A DNA stretch of 64,000 nucleotides from Favolaschia claudopus. Taxonomy: Eukaryota; Basidiomycota; Agaricomycetes; Agaricales; Mycenaceae. Shown piece after piece: positions 45,802 through 55,553 of the stretch; position 1 is the stretch's first letter, and each line of letters opens with the position of its first letter. The position numbers and the translations under genes were made by a program. The notes beneath the pieces were generated by a model that saw only the letters and a list, made by a program, of their open reading frames with translations, ran no database searches and was not told the DNA's origin. The DNA lies in assembly GCA_037176885.1 (NCBI GenBank), contig JAWWNJ010000018.1, positions 1,860,001 through 1,924,000 of the forward strand. Reading direction: 5' to 3'.

Positions 45802-46822
45802 CTAGAGAGCATCGTCGCCGCGCCAAACCAATCCCGGGGCCACAACCATGGAGGTTGGTTGAATAAGCGGAGGGTCGGAGAGAAGGCGTTTGCTCAACGC
45901 CACGATGACATCAGGTGGTGTGTCAATGTAAGGTTTGAAGCAGTCGGAAGTCCAACGGCCCAGGCGCTGAATGTCGAGGTCGGAGAGACCAATGAGTCGA
46001 GCCCAAGTGGCAGCGCCACGGCGAAAACTATGGGCCTGAATATCCCGACGATGAGATCCCGACATGAGTGAGAAGGGCCTTCAGACAGTCGGTGAAAAGC
46101 TTCCGCGAGAAAGCTCCATAGCCTGAATCCACGAAGACCTACAACACACCTGATGGACACGATGTTGTGAAGCAAATCTCGTACAAGCATTAGTTTCAGT
46201 ACCTCGGGAAGAGCGGGATTGAGTCGTGCGCTGCCGAGGTTGTTGAGTGGCGGGAGGTGTGGGGAGGGCATAATTATTGAGGGTCTAAACCGGCTTAGAG
46301 GGTATTAAACAGAAAGTCATGTGCATTCTTTGACCTGGAGCACCCGAGACGCGTTTGATTGCGAATGGTTTTGAGTATGGGGAGGTTCTACAGTAGATCA
46401 GAAACATAGATTAGTATTAGAAAAAACAGCAACGCACCGTTATCAATATCCATCTGATATTCCTTCGCTCTGCGCTCGTTGAGACGTCTCGCTTGCTGAC
46501 CTCGAACGCGGGAAGCATTCGGCGGAGGACGTGGAAGAGCATTTTCTCCTCGTTCTTGACGTTCGCGTTCTCTACGGCGCCGTTGAGCAGCGGATCGCGC
46601 GCTAGAAGCCGAAGGAGCTGCTGTGGATTTTTCACTGTTACCACCGAGACAGCCAGTGTTTGGATTGGGAACACGACGGCGGTGCGGGCTCCCTTCTGCG
46701 TTGATGCGTATGTCTCTCAAAACTTGGCGCTCAGCTTGATGATGTCGGCGAGGGGTAGAAGGAGGAGTTAGGAGATTTCTAGTTGAGCAGTGAGCACAGA
46801 TAATACAGAGCGCGAAGGACAC
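45802..46822 (-). pseudogene. tyrosine-recombinase relic (unit 2)
   Basis: Copy of 27575-28595. The C/T difference at 45916 lies outside the H-x-x-R, Trp and Tyr motifs in this frame and is silent there. Confidence 0.65.
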
Positions 46823-47107
46823 ACATCAAGCTTGAGGTAGATTGGGGGACGAAATTTTGCACGAAGTTGGTTCGGATTTTCACACAAGGTAGAGGTTAGA
46901 AAGTAACGATATATGCATCTTCTAGTCTACGGAGCGGCGACGGCGTCAAACGTGTTGAGCTGAGCGGACGGCGGTGGAGTGTGGAGTGTGGAGCAAGAGT
47001 TGGTGGCGGTGTCTCGGATGTTTGGCGGCGACCTCCGGCCAGCAAAATCTCACCATCTCAACAGTACGCTCCACTCTGACAGTTAACCAGGACACCCAGG
47101 GGGTCTC

Positions 47108-47387
47108 TTACATAGATATGGGATCAAAAATATGATTTGTATGCCGGAGTACCGGCCTACAGCAGGGGGAGCTTGTGTAAATTGTTACTGGAATGGCACT
47201 CAAATTAACAATGTCAATGTTGCGCTGTTGTTTGGGGCATAATTCGGCCGGATTCGTTTCTCGCACATAATCTACTGTTGTGAACAAAGCTTTACTTATG
47301 CCGGGCAATGACGTTCTGAAGGATGAACCACCAATCAAGTTTTTGACTGGCTTATCATTGTGATAGAATTTCCACTCAGTGCCATAG
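47108..47387 (-). CDS. gene fragment continuous across the right duplication breakpoint
   Basis: A minus-strand frame of about 93 codons begins next to the 185-bp MITE (GTEWKFYHNDKPVKNLIGGS), crosses 47296 without interruption and ends at 47108 (TNHIFDPISM stop). The family is unknown. Its continuity suggests that 47296/47297 is ancestral sequence and that the unit 1/unit 2 joint at 29069 is the derived junction, where the same frame is cut short. The 5' part appears to have been separated by the MITE insertion. Confidence 0.35.
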
Positions 47388-47389
47388 TA

Positions 47390-47574
47390 GGGGCGCTCAA
47401 TTCTCAGCTCGTCAGCTCGTCTCGTACAGAAAATAATTAATTTGCTGATGGATTGATCAAAATAGGACGAGGAGTGGAGCGAGAGGCGGAGTGGGATCAC
47501 CGTCTCATCAGCTCATCAGGGAATTAATTATTTTCTGGATGAGACGAGCTGACGAGCTGAGAATTGAGCGCCCC
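47390..47574. mobile_element. 185-bp MITE, copy 1
   Basis: Inverted ends GGGGCGCTCAATTCTCAGCT and its complement, followed by CGTCAGCTCGTCTCG, flanked by TA (47388-47389 and 47575-47576). A second copy of exactly the same length is at 54340-54524. Confidence 0.8.
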
Positions 47575-47615
47575 TAGTCTCTCTCAAAACTAATGGCACC
47601 ATTAACAACACCTCG

Positions 47616-48076
47616 TAGCTCTACTCCTTATGCCCCCTCGGTGGCCATGCCCACTGCCATCCCGTCCCCCTCTCCACGTTCAGTAGCTCCTTCGCCTATG
47701 GCCATTGATGCTATTCGACCTGAAAGGGGACGTCGACAACAGACGGCACGGCGAGGCGGTGCAGTGTCTGCGTCAGATTCGCGAATTGACCCCCAAGGCA
47801 ACCTACTCTTCCGATTTTGAAGGATCGTTCATTCTATTGGGCTTTGGTCTTCGTCGAGGCGACAAATCTTGAAGAGGGGGTGATGTCAGGGGATTCCACA
47901 GCTAGGACGTCCTTTGACTTGGGCAGAAGTTCTCTGTCTCCAAGACATCATGCTGTGTGCTCACTTATGTCATATCTTACGTCACCTCTTGTATATACTT
48001 AAGTACTTAGTCCGCTGGGGATCTCTGATCCCCAGGTTTGTTATCGACTTGGCTCCTGGGCCCTTCTCCCCTTACA
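47616..48076 (+). mobile_element. 5'-truncated copy of the KH LTR element
   Basis: Homologous to 6457-6920: the 3' end of the KH ORF (47616-47820, proline-rich and basic tail, stop retained), the purine-rich tract and a full LTR (47881-48076). The break at 47616 joins unrelated sequence that supplies an ATG (47593) and a short frame into the tail, producing a 75-aa ORF without the KH domain. It lacks the 12 bp that encode the last Gly-Asp-Pro-Gly residues in the first copy. Confidence 0.75.
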
Positions 48077-48124
48077 CAAGCAATCCAGCAGGGGTTAGCA
48101 ACGGAATCGAGGAAGACGTTGGTG

Positions 48125-48148
48125 TTAGGGTTAGGGTTAGGGTTAGGG
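48125..48148. repeat. interstitial telomeric repeat (TTAGGG)4
   Basis: Four perfect TTAGGG units, with unrelated unique sequence on both sides, 49 bp after the end of an LTR. TTAGGG is the usual fungal telomere repeat. Here it is internal. Confidence 0.85.
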
Positions 48149-48656
48149 GAGGTTTGCCCACCAATTACACAATACCAAGGGTATTCAGGGTATTTGTGGT
48201 TGGGGGGTGAGCCGGGCAAGATATCTTTATATTCGGTCATTGTGTCACTCTATGTCACATAGTGTGACAGATCTCACCGAAAGCTGCGAGGTCTGGCTCT
48301 TGTGAGTGCGGCTGCTCTTGCTAAGGAATTTTGCGGGGGCTGGGACATTTAGTCATGGAATATGAGCGTCATGGGAGCTTAAGATGTTGATTAACAATTA
48401 CAAGAAACTTTTCTGGTCGACTCTTACAGGTTCATGTTTGGCAGTGTGTTTGTGAATTCAAATATTTGTTTGTTGAAGCACTGGGGTTATCATAGTTGCA
48501 ACAATGAGGCCAATAAGAGTTGTGCTTAGAATTCAAGAATATTATACAATTACATAACCTCATGTACATTAGTCATGACGATCATTGATTCTCTCACCAT
48601 CTCGACACCGCACGTCGCTGCCCCGGACTTGATATCCAACAGGTTATGGGCCTATA
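48149..48656. other. no supportable gene
   Basis: AT-rich, with a short hairpin around TGTCACATAGTGTGACA near 48252. Nothing else recognised. Confidence 0.4.
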
Positions 48657-49030
48657 CAGTTGCGGCAAAATCAATTTACTTACTAAATAAGGAAATTCTC
48701 GTCAATTCGCTCCTTTTGCTTGTTTTTTTCGAGCGGTAAGTTGATAAGAATACTAAGAATTGCTGGCCTGTATTCCTGATGTAGAAAAACTGGCGTCTTT
48801 GTATTGGTTTCGCCGGGATAAGCAGCAACTTTGTCTCATAAAGTGAAGCCAAAAAGCAGTGAGAAACATGACAAATCCGGTTGTTTTTTGTGCGTAGACC
48901 GGCTCAACTCCAGGAGTACATACAGGCCCTTTGTGCCATTTCAGCGTGCCTGTGGTGGTTTTGCTGTGCGGTAGAGCGGTTTTGATGCAAATTTCCTTAT
49001 TTGGTAAGTAAATTGATTTTGCCGCAACTG
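48657..49030. mobile_element. 374-bp MITE with about 43-bp inverted repeats
   Basis: Ends CAGTTGCGGCAAAATCAATT (continuing through TTACTTACTAAATAAGG) are repeated in inverse at 48988-49030 with one or two mismatches. TA flanks both sides (48655-48656 and 49031-49032). Tc1/mariner-type by target site; non-coding. Confidence 0.8.
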
Positions 49031-49294
49031 TAGCTCGCTACGCATTGAATATCTACCTAGGACGACCCTTTTTTATTGTTTCAGCACCCGGTTTCGAACC
49101 AATCTCTTTGTCTTTCGTTCACTGCATCTCGACGAGTCGGCGACGACGACCATCTTAAAGGATCGGATATGTCGAAACTCGAAGGAGCGGAGAATTACAT
49201 GGAAGGAGCGTCTTACCTTTCATGCACGAAAAGGTAAACCAGTTTTTCGTACCGATACTTCTTTAGCTCCTGTTGACTAATCCAGGAAATACAG
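49031..49294. other. possible upstream exon of the Spt5-like fragment
   Basis: A good donor (AAGGTAAAC near 49233) and acceptor (TTGACTAATCCAG near 49286) define a possible 50-bp intron leading into the next entry. The upstream frame has stops, so an exon cannot be fixed. Confidence 0.3.
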
Positions 49295-49640
49295 TTGGGT
49301 GTCGGCGACAAAATCAAGGTAATCGTTGACCGCGACCAGAAGTCAGTTCAAAAAATCGAAAGCGGGGACCTTGTTACTATCATTGAGTGCATATGCGCCG
49401 GTGGAACAGCTCTTCATCCATCGGATACTTTTGAAATGAAACGTCGAGAACTGTACATGGAGAAAGATTTTTTGCTTCGGCCACAGCTGCGCGTCTGGAC
49501 TATCCAGGCGATTGGCGCCTTCTCATTCTTGATGGTCACAATTCACACTGTCACTGGCCATTCGTGTATCTTGCTCAAAAGCATCGTATTCTCATCTTGT
49601 GTCTCTCGTCTCATACTGTATGTACGCATTCATTGCACCT
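49288..49640 (+). pseudogene. Spt5/KOW-like fragment
   Basis: Immediately after the acceptor the frame reads EIQLGVGDKIKVIVDRDQKS, then IESGDLVTIIE. This resembles the short beta-strand pattern of KOW-type repeats in Spt5-like elongation factors and in Spt5-like proteins I associate with fungal transposon regions. After about 60 residues the similarity is lost. No second KOW or NGN domain is visible. Alternatively it is an unrelated small beta-barrel segment. The call rests on pattern resemblance only. Confidence 0.28.
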
Positions 49641-49676
49641 GATCAGGACCTTTTATTGAGCACAGAAAGCAAAGAT

Positions 49677-50193
49677 TCATGACCGCTCCCCGCGCAATCG
49701 ACGAGCAAGGGCAACATCTTTGGGCTGGATGGTGACACGTTTGGCATGAATGGCAGCCAAGTTGGCGTCCCCGAAGAGCGAAACGAGGTAAGTCTCGGCG
49801 GCCTCTTGGAGAGCCATGACGGCGGAGGATTGAAAGCGGAGGCCAATCTGGAAAGTAAAGATAAGGCAATGGTCAACATGAAGAGGAGTGGAGTGCCGGA
49901 CGCACTTTGAAATCTTGCGCGATTTCACGGACGAGACGTTGGAAGGGGAGCTTGCGTATGAGGAGCCCAGTTGATTTTTGGTAGCGACGGATTTCACGCA
50001 GGGCGACAGTGCCCGGCCGGAACCGATGGCGCTTCTTAACACCACCGAGGGTATGTAAACGTGAGGGGAATAAAAACGACGAAGACGACGGACAGTAGTG
50101 GATTCATTGACGGCACTGGACTTGGCGTCCGAAAAATTAGAGAAGGGGAGATCAAGAGGAAGCTAAAATACCGGTTTGCTTAGTGCGGGCCAT
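49677..50193 (-). CDS. histone H3-like gene with non-canonical N-terminal tail
   Basis: Exon 1 (50193-50172) encodes MARTKQT, identical to the H3 start including Lys4, and ends at a GTATTT donor. A histone-fold exon (about 50049-49906) begins [20 protein letters not shown] and continues to EIAQDF. After a 58-bp intron (49905-49848) the last exon (49847-49677) encodes [20 protein letters not shown] to [10 protein letters not shown]. Known H3 has ARKSTGGKAPRKQL...ARKTA between these parts; here nothing comparable can be read. A poor match ([11 protein letters not shown]) follows TTTTTCG, where an AG acceptor would be expected. So the K9-K27 tail is absent or its splice site was lost. It may be a degenerate gene or a divergent H3 variant. 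The fold residues are otherwise close to canonical. Confidence 0.6.
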
Positions 50194-50521
50194 CGAAAGG
50201 TAGTTGGATGTCAGTTGGGTGTGAATGTGAGGGGAAAGTGAGTGCAGACGAACAATTGTAGGGACTATTTATTGAGGACGGGCATCCGATTCCCCACTGC
50301 CCGAGACAGCAGCTTTGTCTTTGTTAAGTTTAATATGATGTATGTGGACAATGGTCCACATAGGAGGGGAAGCTTGCTTCAGTCAAGGCTCGTTTCGCCC
50401 TCTCTTGTATGGAGGACATGAAATCTGAAGATAGTCGTTCAGATCATAGCTTCAGTCCGTACATGCAATTTACTGAATTACATACTACATAGTACAGAGC
50501 AAGTACACTCGCTGATCTATT
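50194..50521. other. 5' region of the H3-like gene
   Basis: Promoter-like spacer, no gene seen. Repeats of TACATACTACATAGTAC occur near 50480. Confidence 0.35.
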
Positions 50522-51477
50522 CTAAGTACTCATGCAACTGCTGAAAAGCGTGATTGATCTCGTCGCCGGGAATCTATGCGTAGCAAATATTCGTATTCCC
50601 CACGGGCTCAAGAAATTGAAATTCAGTAAGAATATCCTGTATATTGAATCCATAAGTATAGTCTTAAACCCAAAGCCTCTCTCCATTCTGAGCATCTGAC
50701 ACACTGTGGTTTCATTTGGCTTCTGCAATCTTTGCAACAGGAAAGGTGATCGAAATGCTGTTCCGTTCAATGTTTTCTTCCTTCCCTCAAAGTCAACAGA
50801 AGGTATGTGATGGCTGCCACTTGTGCAATATAGCAGGTCAGGATTCTCAGGATGCGGCTCTTTAGCAACTGGTCTTCTTCGACCTTGAGCATTGGGTTGA
50901 GCATTTCCCTGTCTTTGTACTATACTTATTTTGCACTGGCTGTACAAGATTCTGCTGCACCGGAGGTGGATCTGGACCTTGAGTTCTACGTGTTGGTGAC
51001 AGAGGTGGACTTTGAATATCCTGGTCTTCATTCTCCAGTGTTCTGCATCTCAGCAATTCGGCCAGCTGTGCGAGGTGTAAGTTGAAGTTGCTGGCCATTC
51101 CAGTTAACCTGAACAAAATTTGGTTGCTGTAAGGGAGATCTCCGGTGTACAGGGCTATCCAGAATGCGATTGACATGCTCTTGCTCCTGAGCTGCATTTC
51201 TAATGCACTGTGGAGTATTTGGAGGCTTGAGAGAAAGCATTGGCTGGTTGATTTGGCTCATACATGCACATAAGATAATGTGGAGGATGAAGTTTATCTT
51301 GAGTGCTAATGCTAACCAAGAAATAAAATAAGCTGCAAGCAGCAAATGGCTCGAAGTGTAAGAAATACTTACCAGAATACATGTCATGGAGGAGGGAAAG
51401 GAATGAGAGAACACATCCATTGAGCAACTACACATACTATATAGGTAGGGCATGTCTATAAATCCAGGTTGAAGCAA
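50522..51477 (-). pseudogene. unidentified Gln/Pro-rich gene relic in several frames
   Basis: Minus-strand frames overlap in order: one ending LTPRTAGRIAEMQNTGE (51028), then NEDQDIQSPPLSPTRRTQGP onward (to 50862), then RRRPVAKEPHPENPDLL onward. Content is hydrophilic and Gln/Pro/Arg-rich, and each block picks up where the last one stops but in another frame. This is what a frameshifted gene looks like, although unrecognised introns are possible. No family recognised. Confidence 0.3.
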
Positions 51478-51526
51478 GCAAAGAGGTTCAATTTTGTTTC
51501 GGCGCGAATTCCGAGGTCACGTGACA

Positions 51527-51862
51527 CTAACAGTTGCATGACCGTCGGCCGTTTCCGAAGTCCGAGGCCATGGAGTCAGGCTCATTATCCGTACTAAGGA
51601 AAAATTCCTTTTGAACGGGTCCGGCACGACATTTTGTTGAATTGCTGACCTGACTCCGACTCTTTCTTGAAACTGGGCTCGCTCTGATCCTCACAGGTGC
51701 ACCGTTGACTGCACTCAGCTCGCCAAGATTCCCCTCGCGCTCCATTGTTCTGCTAAGCAAAAAGGGCTCTGGCTGAGTCATAGAGGGCGTCTCGGGCAGC
51801 AATGGGCGGCAGCATCGAGTGAATTGACATCGTGCAGAGAGATGGCGTGGTGCGTGGGGCAC
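51527..51862 (-). CDS. hypothetical ORF (111 codons)
   Basis: An open frame with an internal ATG giving MTQPEPFLLSRTMEREGNLG. It is Ser/Arg-rich and has no motif. It may be the first exon of the relic below it or chance. Low support. Confidence 0.2.
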   Translation of the reverse strand: MPHAPRHLSARCQFTRCCRPLLPETPSMTQPEPFLLSRTMEREGNLGELSAVNGAPVRIRASPVSRKSRSQVSNSTKCRAGPVQKEFFLSTDNEPDSMASDFGNGRRSCNC

Positions 51863-53261
51863 GAAATCAACATCTCGACAAAATGACGCACCAAGTGGGG
51901 CGGTTCACGGCATTTTTTTAGCGGTCAGCCAATACGAATGTTCCTTTCGTTTGTCTTGTCTTGTCCCACCCAGACACGAAGTCTTTGGTTCTTATAGTGC
52001 ATTTGTTACAGATCAATCGTTCGGCACCGATCGGCACAATTTTCGGCAAGCGAAAACGAGATTTTTTTAGACACTGAAAGCATGGGAATTTTGAATTTTA
52101 CATGTACATAATTTACATGTGTTCCCTGGGCCTGCTTTGAACTTACAGACAGTAAATTACATGGCCGGGGAGCAATTTTACACAGCACTACTCTAGAGTA
52201 CCAGCCGCCTCTTATCCCTCTCATACCCCCTTCACTTGAGCCGCAAGCCCTCAATGACTCAACATTATACCGTGTTCCCCTCTACTATTGTTACAAATCC
52301 CACATCCATGAATTATGCACAAGTACTCCCCACTACTATACAGCTTCCCACGATTGGCACTGTCATCAGCCATCTCCCGAGTGCTATGTATCCGAAATTT
52401 CTCCCAACAACCTTCGAAAGAATCAGCCATAAGATGCATGAGATCATAGCATTAAATAATCTACATTATATAGATCGTCAAACATACAAAGCTACTACTT
52501 ACACGATGCCGAACGCCACGACACACCGTATGAACTTCAGCCCAGGGTTATCCAACATGGCAGAATGGCATTGATGAGGGAGAGGGTGTGTTTGCTCAAC
52601 ACACTCGAGGAGAGCTACAGCAGACTAGGGCACGAATGAGAATTGAAAAGGAAAGGAAAGAACTGCGACACACCGAATACTGATCTTAGTACAGTGTGCA
52701 AACAGTGCGAGACTTGGGTATGTAAGTATGTATGCGAACCCGCCAGCTTGATGCTTTGAATGTGAGGGACTGATTTTGGGAACCACAAATGTCAGGCAGG
52801 ACTCAGGAGGAGCGATTGGGATGACGCACCTGTTGTTGCGCAGTTTTTCTGAGGAGGCCAGCCTTTCCTGAAGACCTTGGGAGTAATCAGTTTATCTTCC
52901 TTGTCTACTGTAGTGGTCCTCCGCATAGACGAGATTTGTCAGTCCAAGTCCAAGAACAAAGAATAAAAATTGTCGAACTGAGGTACTGTTTTTGACGCGT
53001 CAAAAGGGGTATAGAGCGTATATTGAACGATAACAGAGCTATTCCATGGTTTGAGAAGTTGTTGCCCGAGGTTTTGAGACCGAGAATGAGCAGAAATAGC
53101 CAATGTGCGCGAAAGAAACTGACAAGTGTGATGTTACAGTCACGTCACACTCGACTTCGGCAACTCGGAACGTCGTTTGGCGGGTGGGAGAGGTGGCTGT
53201 GGCACCTGACATGTTGAGTGGACCCAGCTGATCGGTCGGTTACAGCCGTTTTGGAAACAAT
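51863..53261. other. no supportable gene
   Basis: A 112-codon plus-strand frame (52236-52574) starts at TTG and is Thr/Ser/Met-rich without motifs. The palindrome TTTTGACGCGTCAAAA occurs near 52990. TTACAGCCGTTTTGGAAAC near 53240 resembles a Tc1/mariner tip of the families seen above. Confidence 0.4.
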
Positions 53262-53808
53262 ATACGGGTTTTGATTGAGTGGTCGGCAGGGCCGGCTCGC
53301 TGTGCTCGCGTCCCTACCTACGGGGGGTACACAGCTTGTCGGGGCTCCGCCCCAAACCCCGCCTGGATTTTTTTTTTGCTGGATTCCTTGCCCGCGGCGC
53401 CGCACTGCCGCTCGCTGCACTCGCCGGCGCGCGGCGCCGGGGAACGCGTGTGAAAAGTCACCTGCTTTTCCACGTGAATTATCACGGGACCTGCGGTCCC
53501 GTACACCCCGCCTTCGGCAAGGCCGGCTCGCTGCGCTCGCGTCCCTACCTACGGGGGGTACACAGCTTGTCGGGGCTCCGCCCCAAACCCCGCCTGGATT
53601 TTTTTTGCTGGATTCCTTGCCCGCGGCGCCGCACTGCCGCTCGCTGCACTCGCCGGCGCGCGGCGCCGGGGACCGCGTGTGAGTTTCAACATCTCGACAG
53701 CCGGTTGTGTTGTAGGATGTTGACAAAACCCCGTGATTTTCCAAAAGTCACGCGACTGATGGCCTGGCCCTGTTTTCAAGTATAGGATACGGGTTTTGAT
53801 TGAGTGGT
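53262..53808. repeat. GC-rich palindromic repeat cassette between 22-bp direct repeats
   Basis: Two copies of a block of about 160 bp (53291-53452 and 53522-53681) are packed with palindromes such as GGGGCTCCGCCCC, GGCGCGCGGCGCC and TCGCTGCGCTCGC, each with a central T-run. The whole 525-bp region is bounded by identical 22-bp direct repeats (53262-53283 and 53787-53808, starting ATACGGGTTTTGATTGAGTG). Several long frames overlap here on both strands, but they are a by-product of GC-rich repeats. Confidence 0.7.
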
Positions 53809-54164
53809 GCCCATTCGTTTGTGCTTACAGTGCCGGACACGCAAAGTCGACAATGTTGATTGCCGGCGAACGGAAATTGGGTTAAATCTGACTTCAGATT
53901 CGGATTCGCCGACCCCGGAAAAGCTCAAAAAACCACCTCCGAAGTTTTTCCCACGACATTTTGGCTGTGGCCAAATTTTTGAGGTCAAAAATCGAAACTG
54001 TGTGTACCCCTTTTGAGCTCCGAGCGCAAAATTACTGATCCTTGGCAGGTGTAAGTGGAAGGGCGACGGCCTGAACTACAATCTGGGCGGTAATCCGTGC
54101 AAATTTTCAGCACCAACCCACGGCAGCGGCACGGCATGGGCGAGTCGGCCGTGCCGGATAGCGC
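53809..54164. other. nothing recognised
   Basis: Spacer between the GC-rich cassette and the AT-rich element, with no convincing frame. Confidence 0.35.
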
Positions 54165-54955
54165 TGGCCAAATACGAATATAATATGCCTTTTGGCGTAT
54201 CGTATTCATATCCGTATCGTATTTGCCTTCCAGGAATGTATCATATTCGTAGTATACTCATAGTCATAGGGTTGAATACGAATATATTTTGAATATATTC
54301 AAATATATTTTGGGCTGCAAAATTTTCAACGAAGTACTAGGGGCGCTCAATTCTTAGCTCGTCAGCTCGTCTCGTCCGTAAAATATCGATTTCCTGATGA
54401 GGGGATCAAAATTTGATGGGAAGTGGAGAGAAATGCGGAGTGGGATCAGCAGCTCATCAGCTCATCATGCAATTAAATAGTTTCTGGGACGAGACGAGCC
54501 GACGAGCTGAGAATTGAGCGCCCCTACTAGTGCTCCAAAAACAGCTCAAATGAGGACATATCCTCCTCTCATACTGCTTCAATGCATTATAGTGCATTTC
54601 TAAAGAAGAATCTCCACCCCAACACTGAGATACAAAGCCAGATCACATTGTTCTGATGGTCGGTGTTCACCCGAGATGCCCGGGGATGCGTCGGAACTGT
54701 TGCCGACGGGACAACGGTTGTCACCCGGCCGGACAGGCGTTATGTTGATTTTGGCCCTCGGCTCCAAGGCCGGAACACATTTGATGGCAAAAGTTGTGGT
54801 AAAATATATTTGAATACGCTGGGGTCCATATCGTACTCATATTCATATCGTATCGTAGTCATATTCTTCCATATTCATATTCACTTCCCCTCCCCGAGCC
54901 GTATCGTATTCGTATTCCGTTGAATATATTCAAAATATATTTTTCGTATTATTGG
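54165..54955. repeat. ATTCGTATT-rich element with nested MITE
   Basis: Both flanks of this interval are made of variants of AATACGAATATA and TCGTATTCATATC, roughly inverted relative to one another (54165-54312 and 54795-54955). The ends read AAATACGAATAT and ATATTTTTCGTATT. A 185-bp MITE sits inside. Probably an old AT-rich MITE or foldback element. Confidence 0.45.
54340..54524. mobile_element. 185-bp MITE, copy 2
   Basis: Same ends as 47390-47574, again 185 bp and flanked by TA (54338-54339 and 54525-54526). The internal 80 bp differ more than the ends. Confidence 0.8.
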
Positions 54956-55139
54956 GGGAGCTTGCTCCCCCCTTTTGTCTGAGGTTCCCGAAAAGTGGAT
55001 GGCTGTGCAATGTGCCTACTCTCCCACGGGTACACCATCAGCTGTGATCTCCCACGGGTACGCCATCAATCCGTGATGGAGGCTTAGAGACGACTCAGAC
55101 CTGAGACGAGTGGCCTCAAGTTGGCCTCAAGGTGGCCTA

Positions 55140-55275
55140 CTGTACAGCGGTGCTAGTGTTGCCGCGGTTAGGTTCGGAACCGATGCCGAACCTGAACCGA
55201 ACCCGAACCGGACCTGATTTCAGGTTCGGCATGGGCGGCTGCACCGAACCGAACCCTAGGTGCGGTTCGGGGTTT
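55140..55275. repeat. CCGAACC/GGTTCGG short-motif cluster
   Basis: At least ten GGTTCGG, CCGAACC or GAACCGAACC words occur in about 130 bp. The spacing is irregular. Similar GGTTCGGTTCGG runs recur near 60790. Confidence 0.6.
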
Positions 55276-55553
55276 TTCCAACACTCCCACTGAGCGCGAA
55301 CGCCGCAGCATTCAAGCTCCCACTGACACGGTACGCGCATGGACACATAAATGCCACCAACGCACCTCATCATCAAACCATGAAGATAAGTCCTATCCTT
55401 CTCCCAACCATTTCCAATCCATCTCCCACTGAGTCTTCGTCAAAACAATCCAAGTCACGTCAAATCGTTCGCTGGGGTCGCAGTCGAGAACCAGGCGGCC
55501 GCTGACGTCCACAAATTGGGGGAGGGGGAAGATGGCAAACAACGAGCACGTCG

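Larger units (their letters stand above)
29069..47296 (+). repeat. tandem duplication, unit 2 (18.2 kb)
   Basis: Near-identical copy of unit 1 without the Tc1 element and with 20 extra bases at 29901-29920. Single-base differences I saw (unit 1/unit 2): 16746 C/34973 T, 25179 C/43406 T, 25181 T/43408 C, 27689 C/45916 T, 28551 C/46778 T. Gene-poor stretches match unit 1: 29069-30113, 31231-32628, 33552-34194, 35091-35746, 35977-36285, 37253-37677, 40963-42106 and 46823-47107. Confidence 0.9.

Noticed and set aside
6954..47296. Starship-type giant element
   Set aside because: The only tyrosine recombinase is a minus-strand relic near the end of each unit, not an intact captain gene at a 5' end, and there are no terminal direct repeats at the outer unit borders.
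48125..48148. True chromosome end
   Set aside because: Unique sequence continues for 16 kb beyond the TTAGGG units.
52236..52574. 112-codon plus-strand ORF
   Set aside because: TTG start, Thr/Ser-rich, no motif; a chance frame is more likely.
53275..53785. Long overlapping ORFs on both strands in the GC-rich repeats
   Set aside because: They run through two copies of a palindromic repeat in several frames at once, which is expected of stop-poor GC-rich DNA. No motif or splice context.
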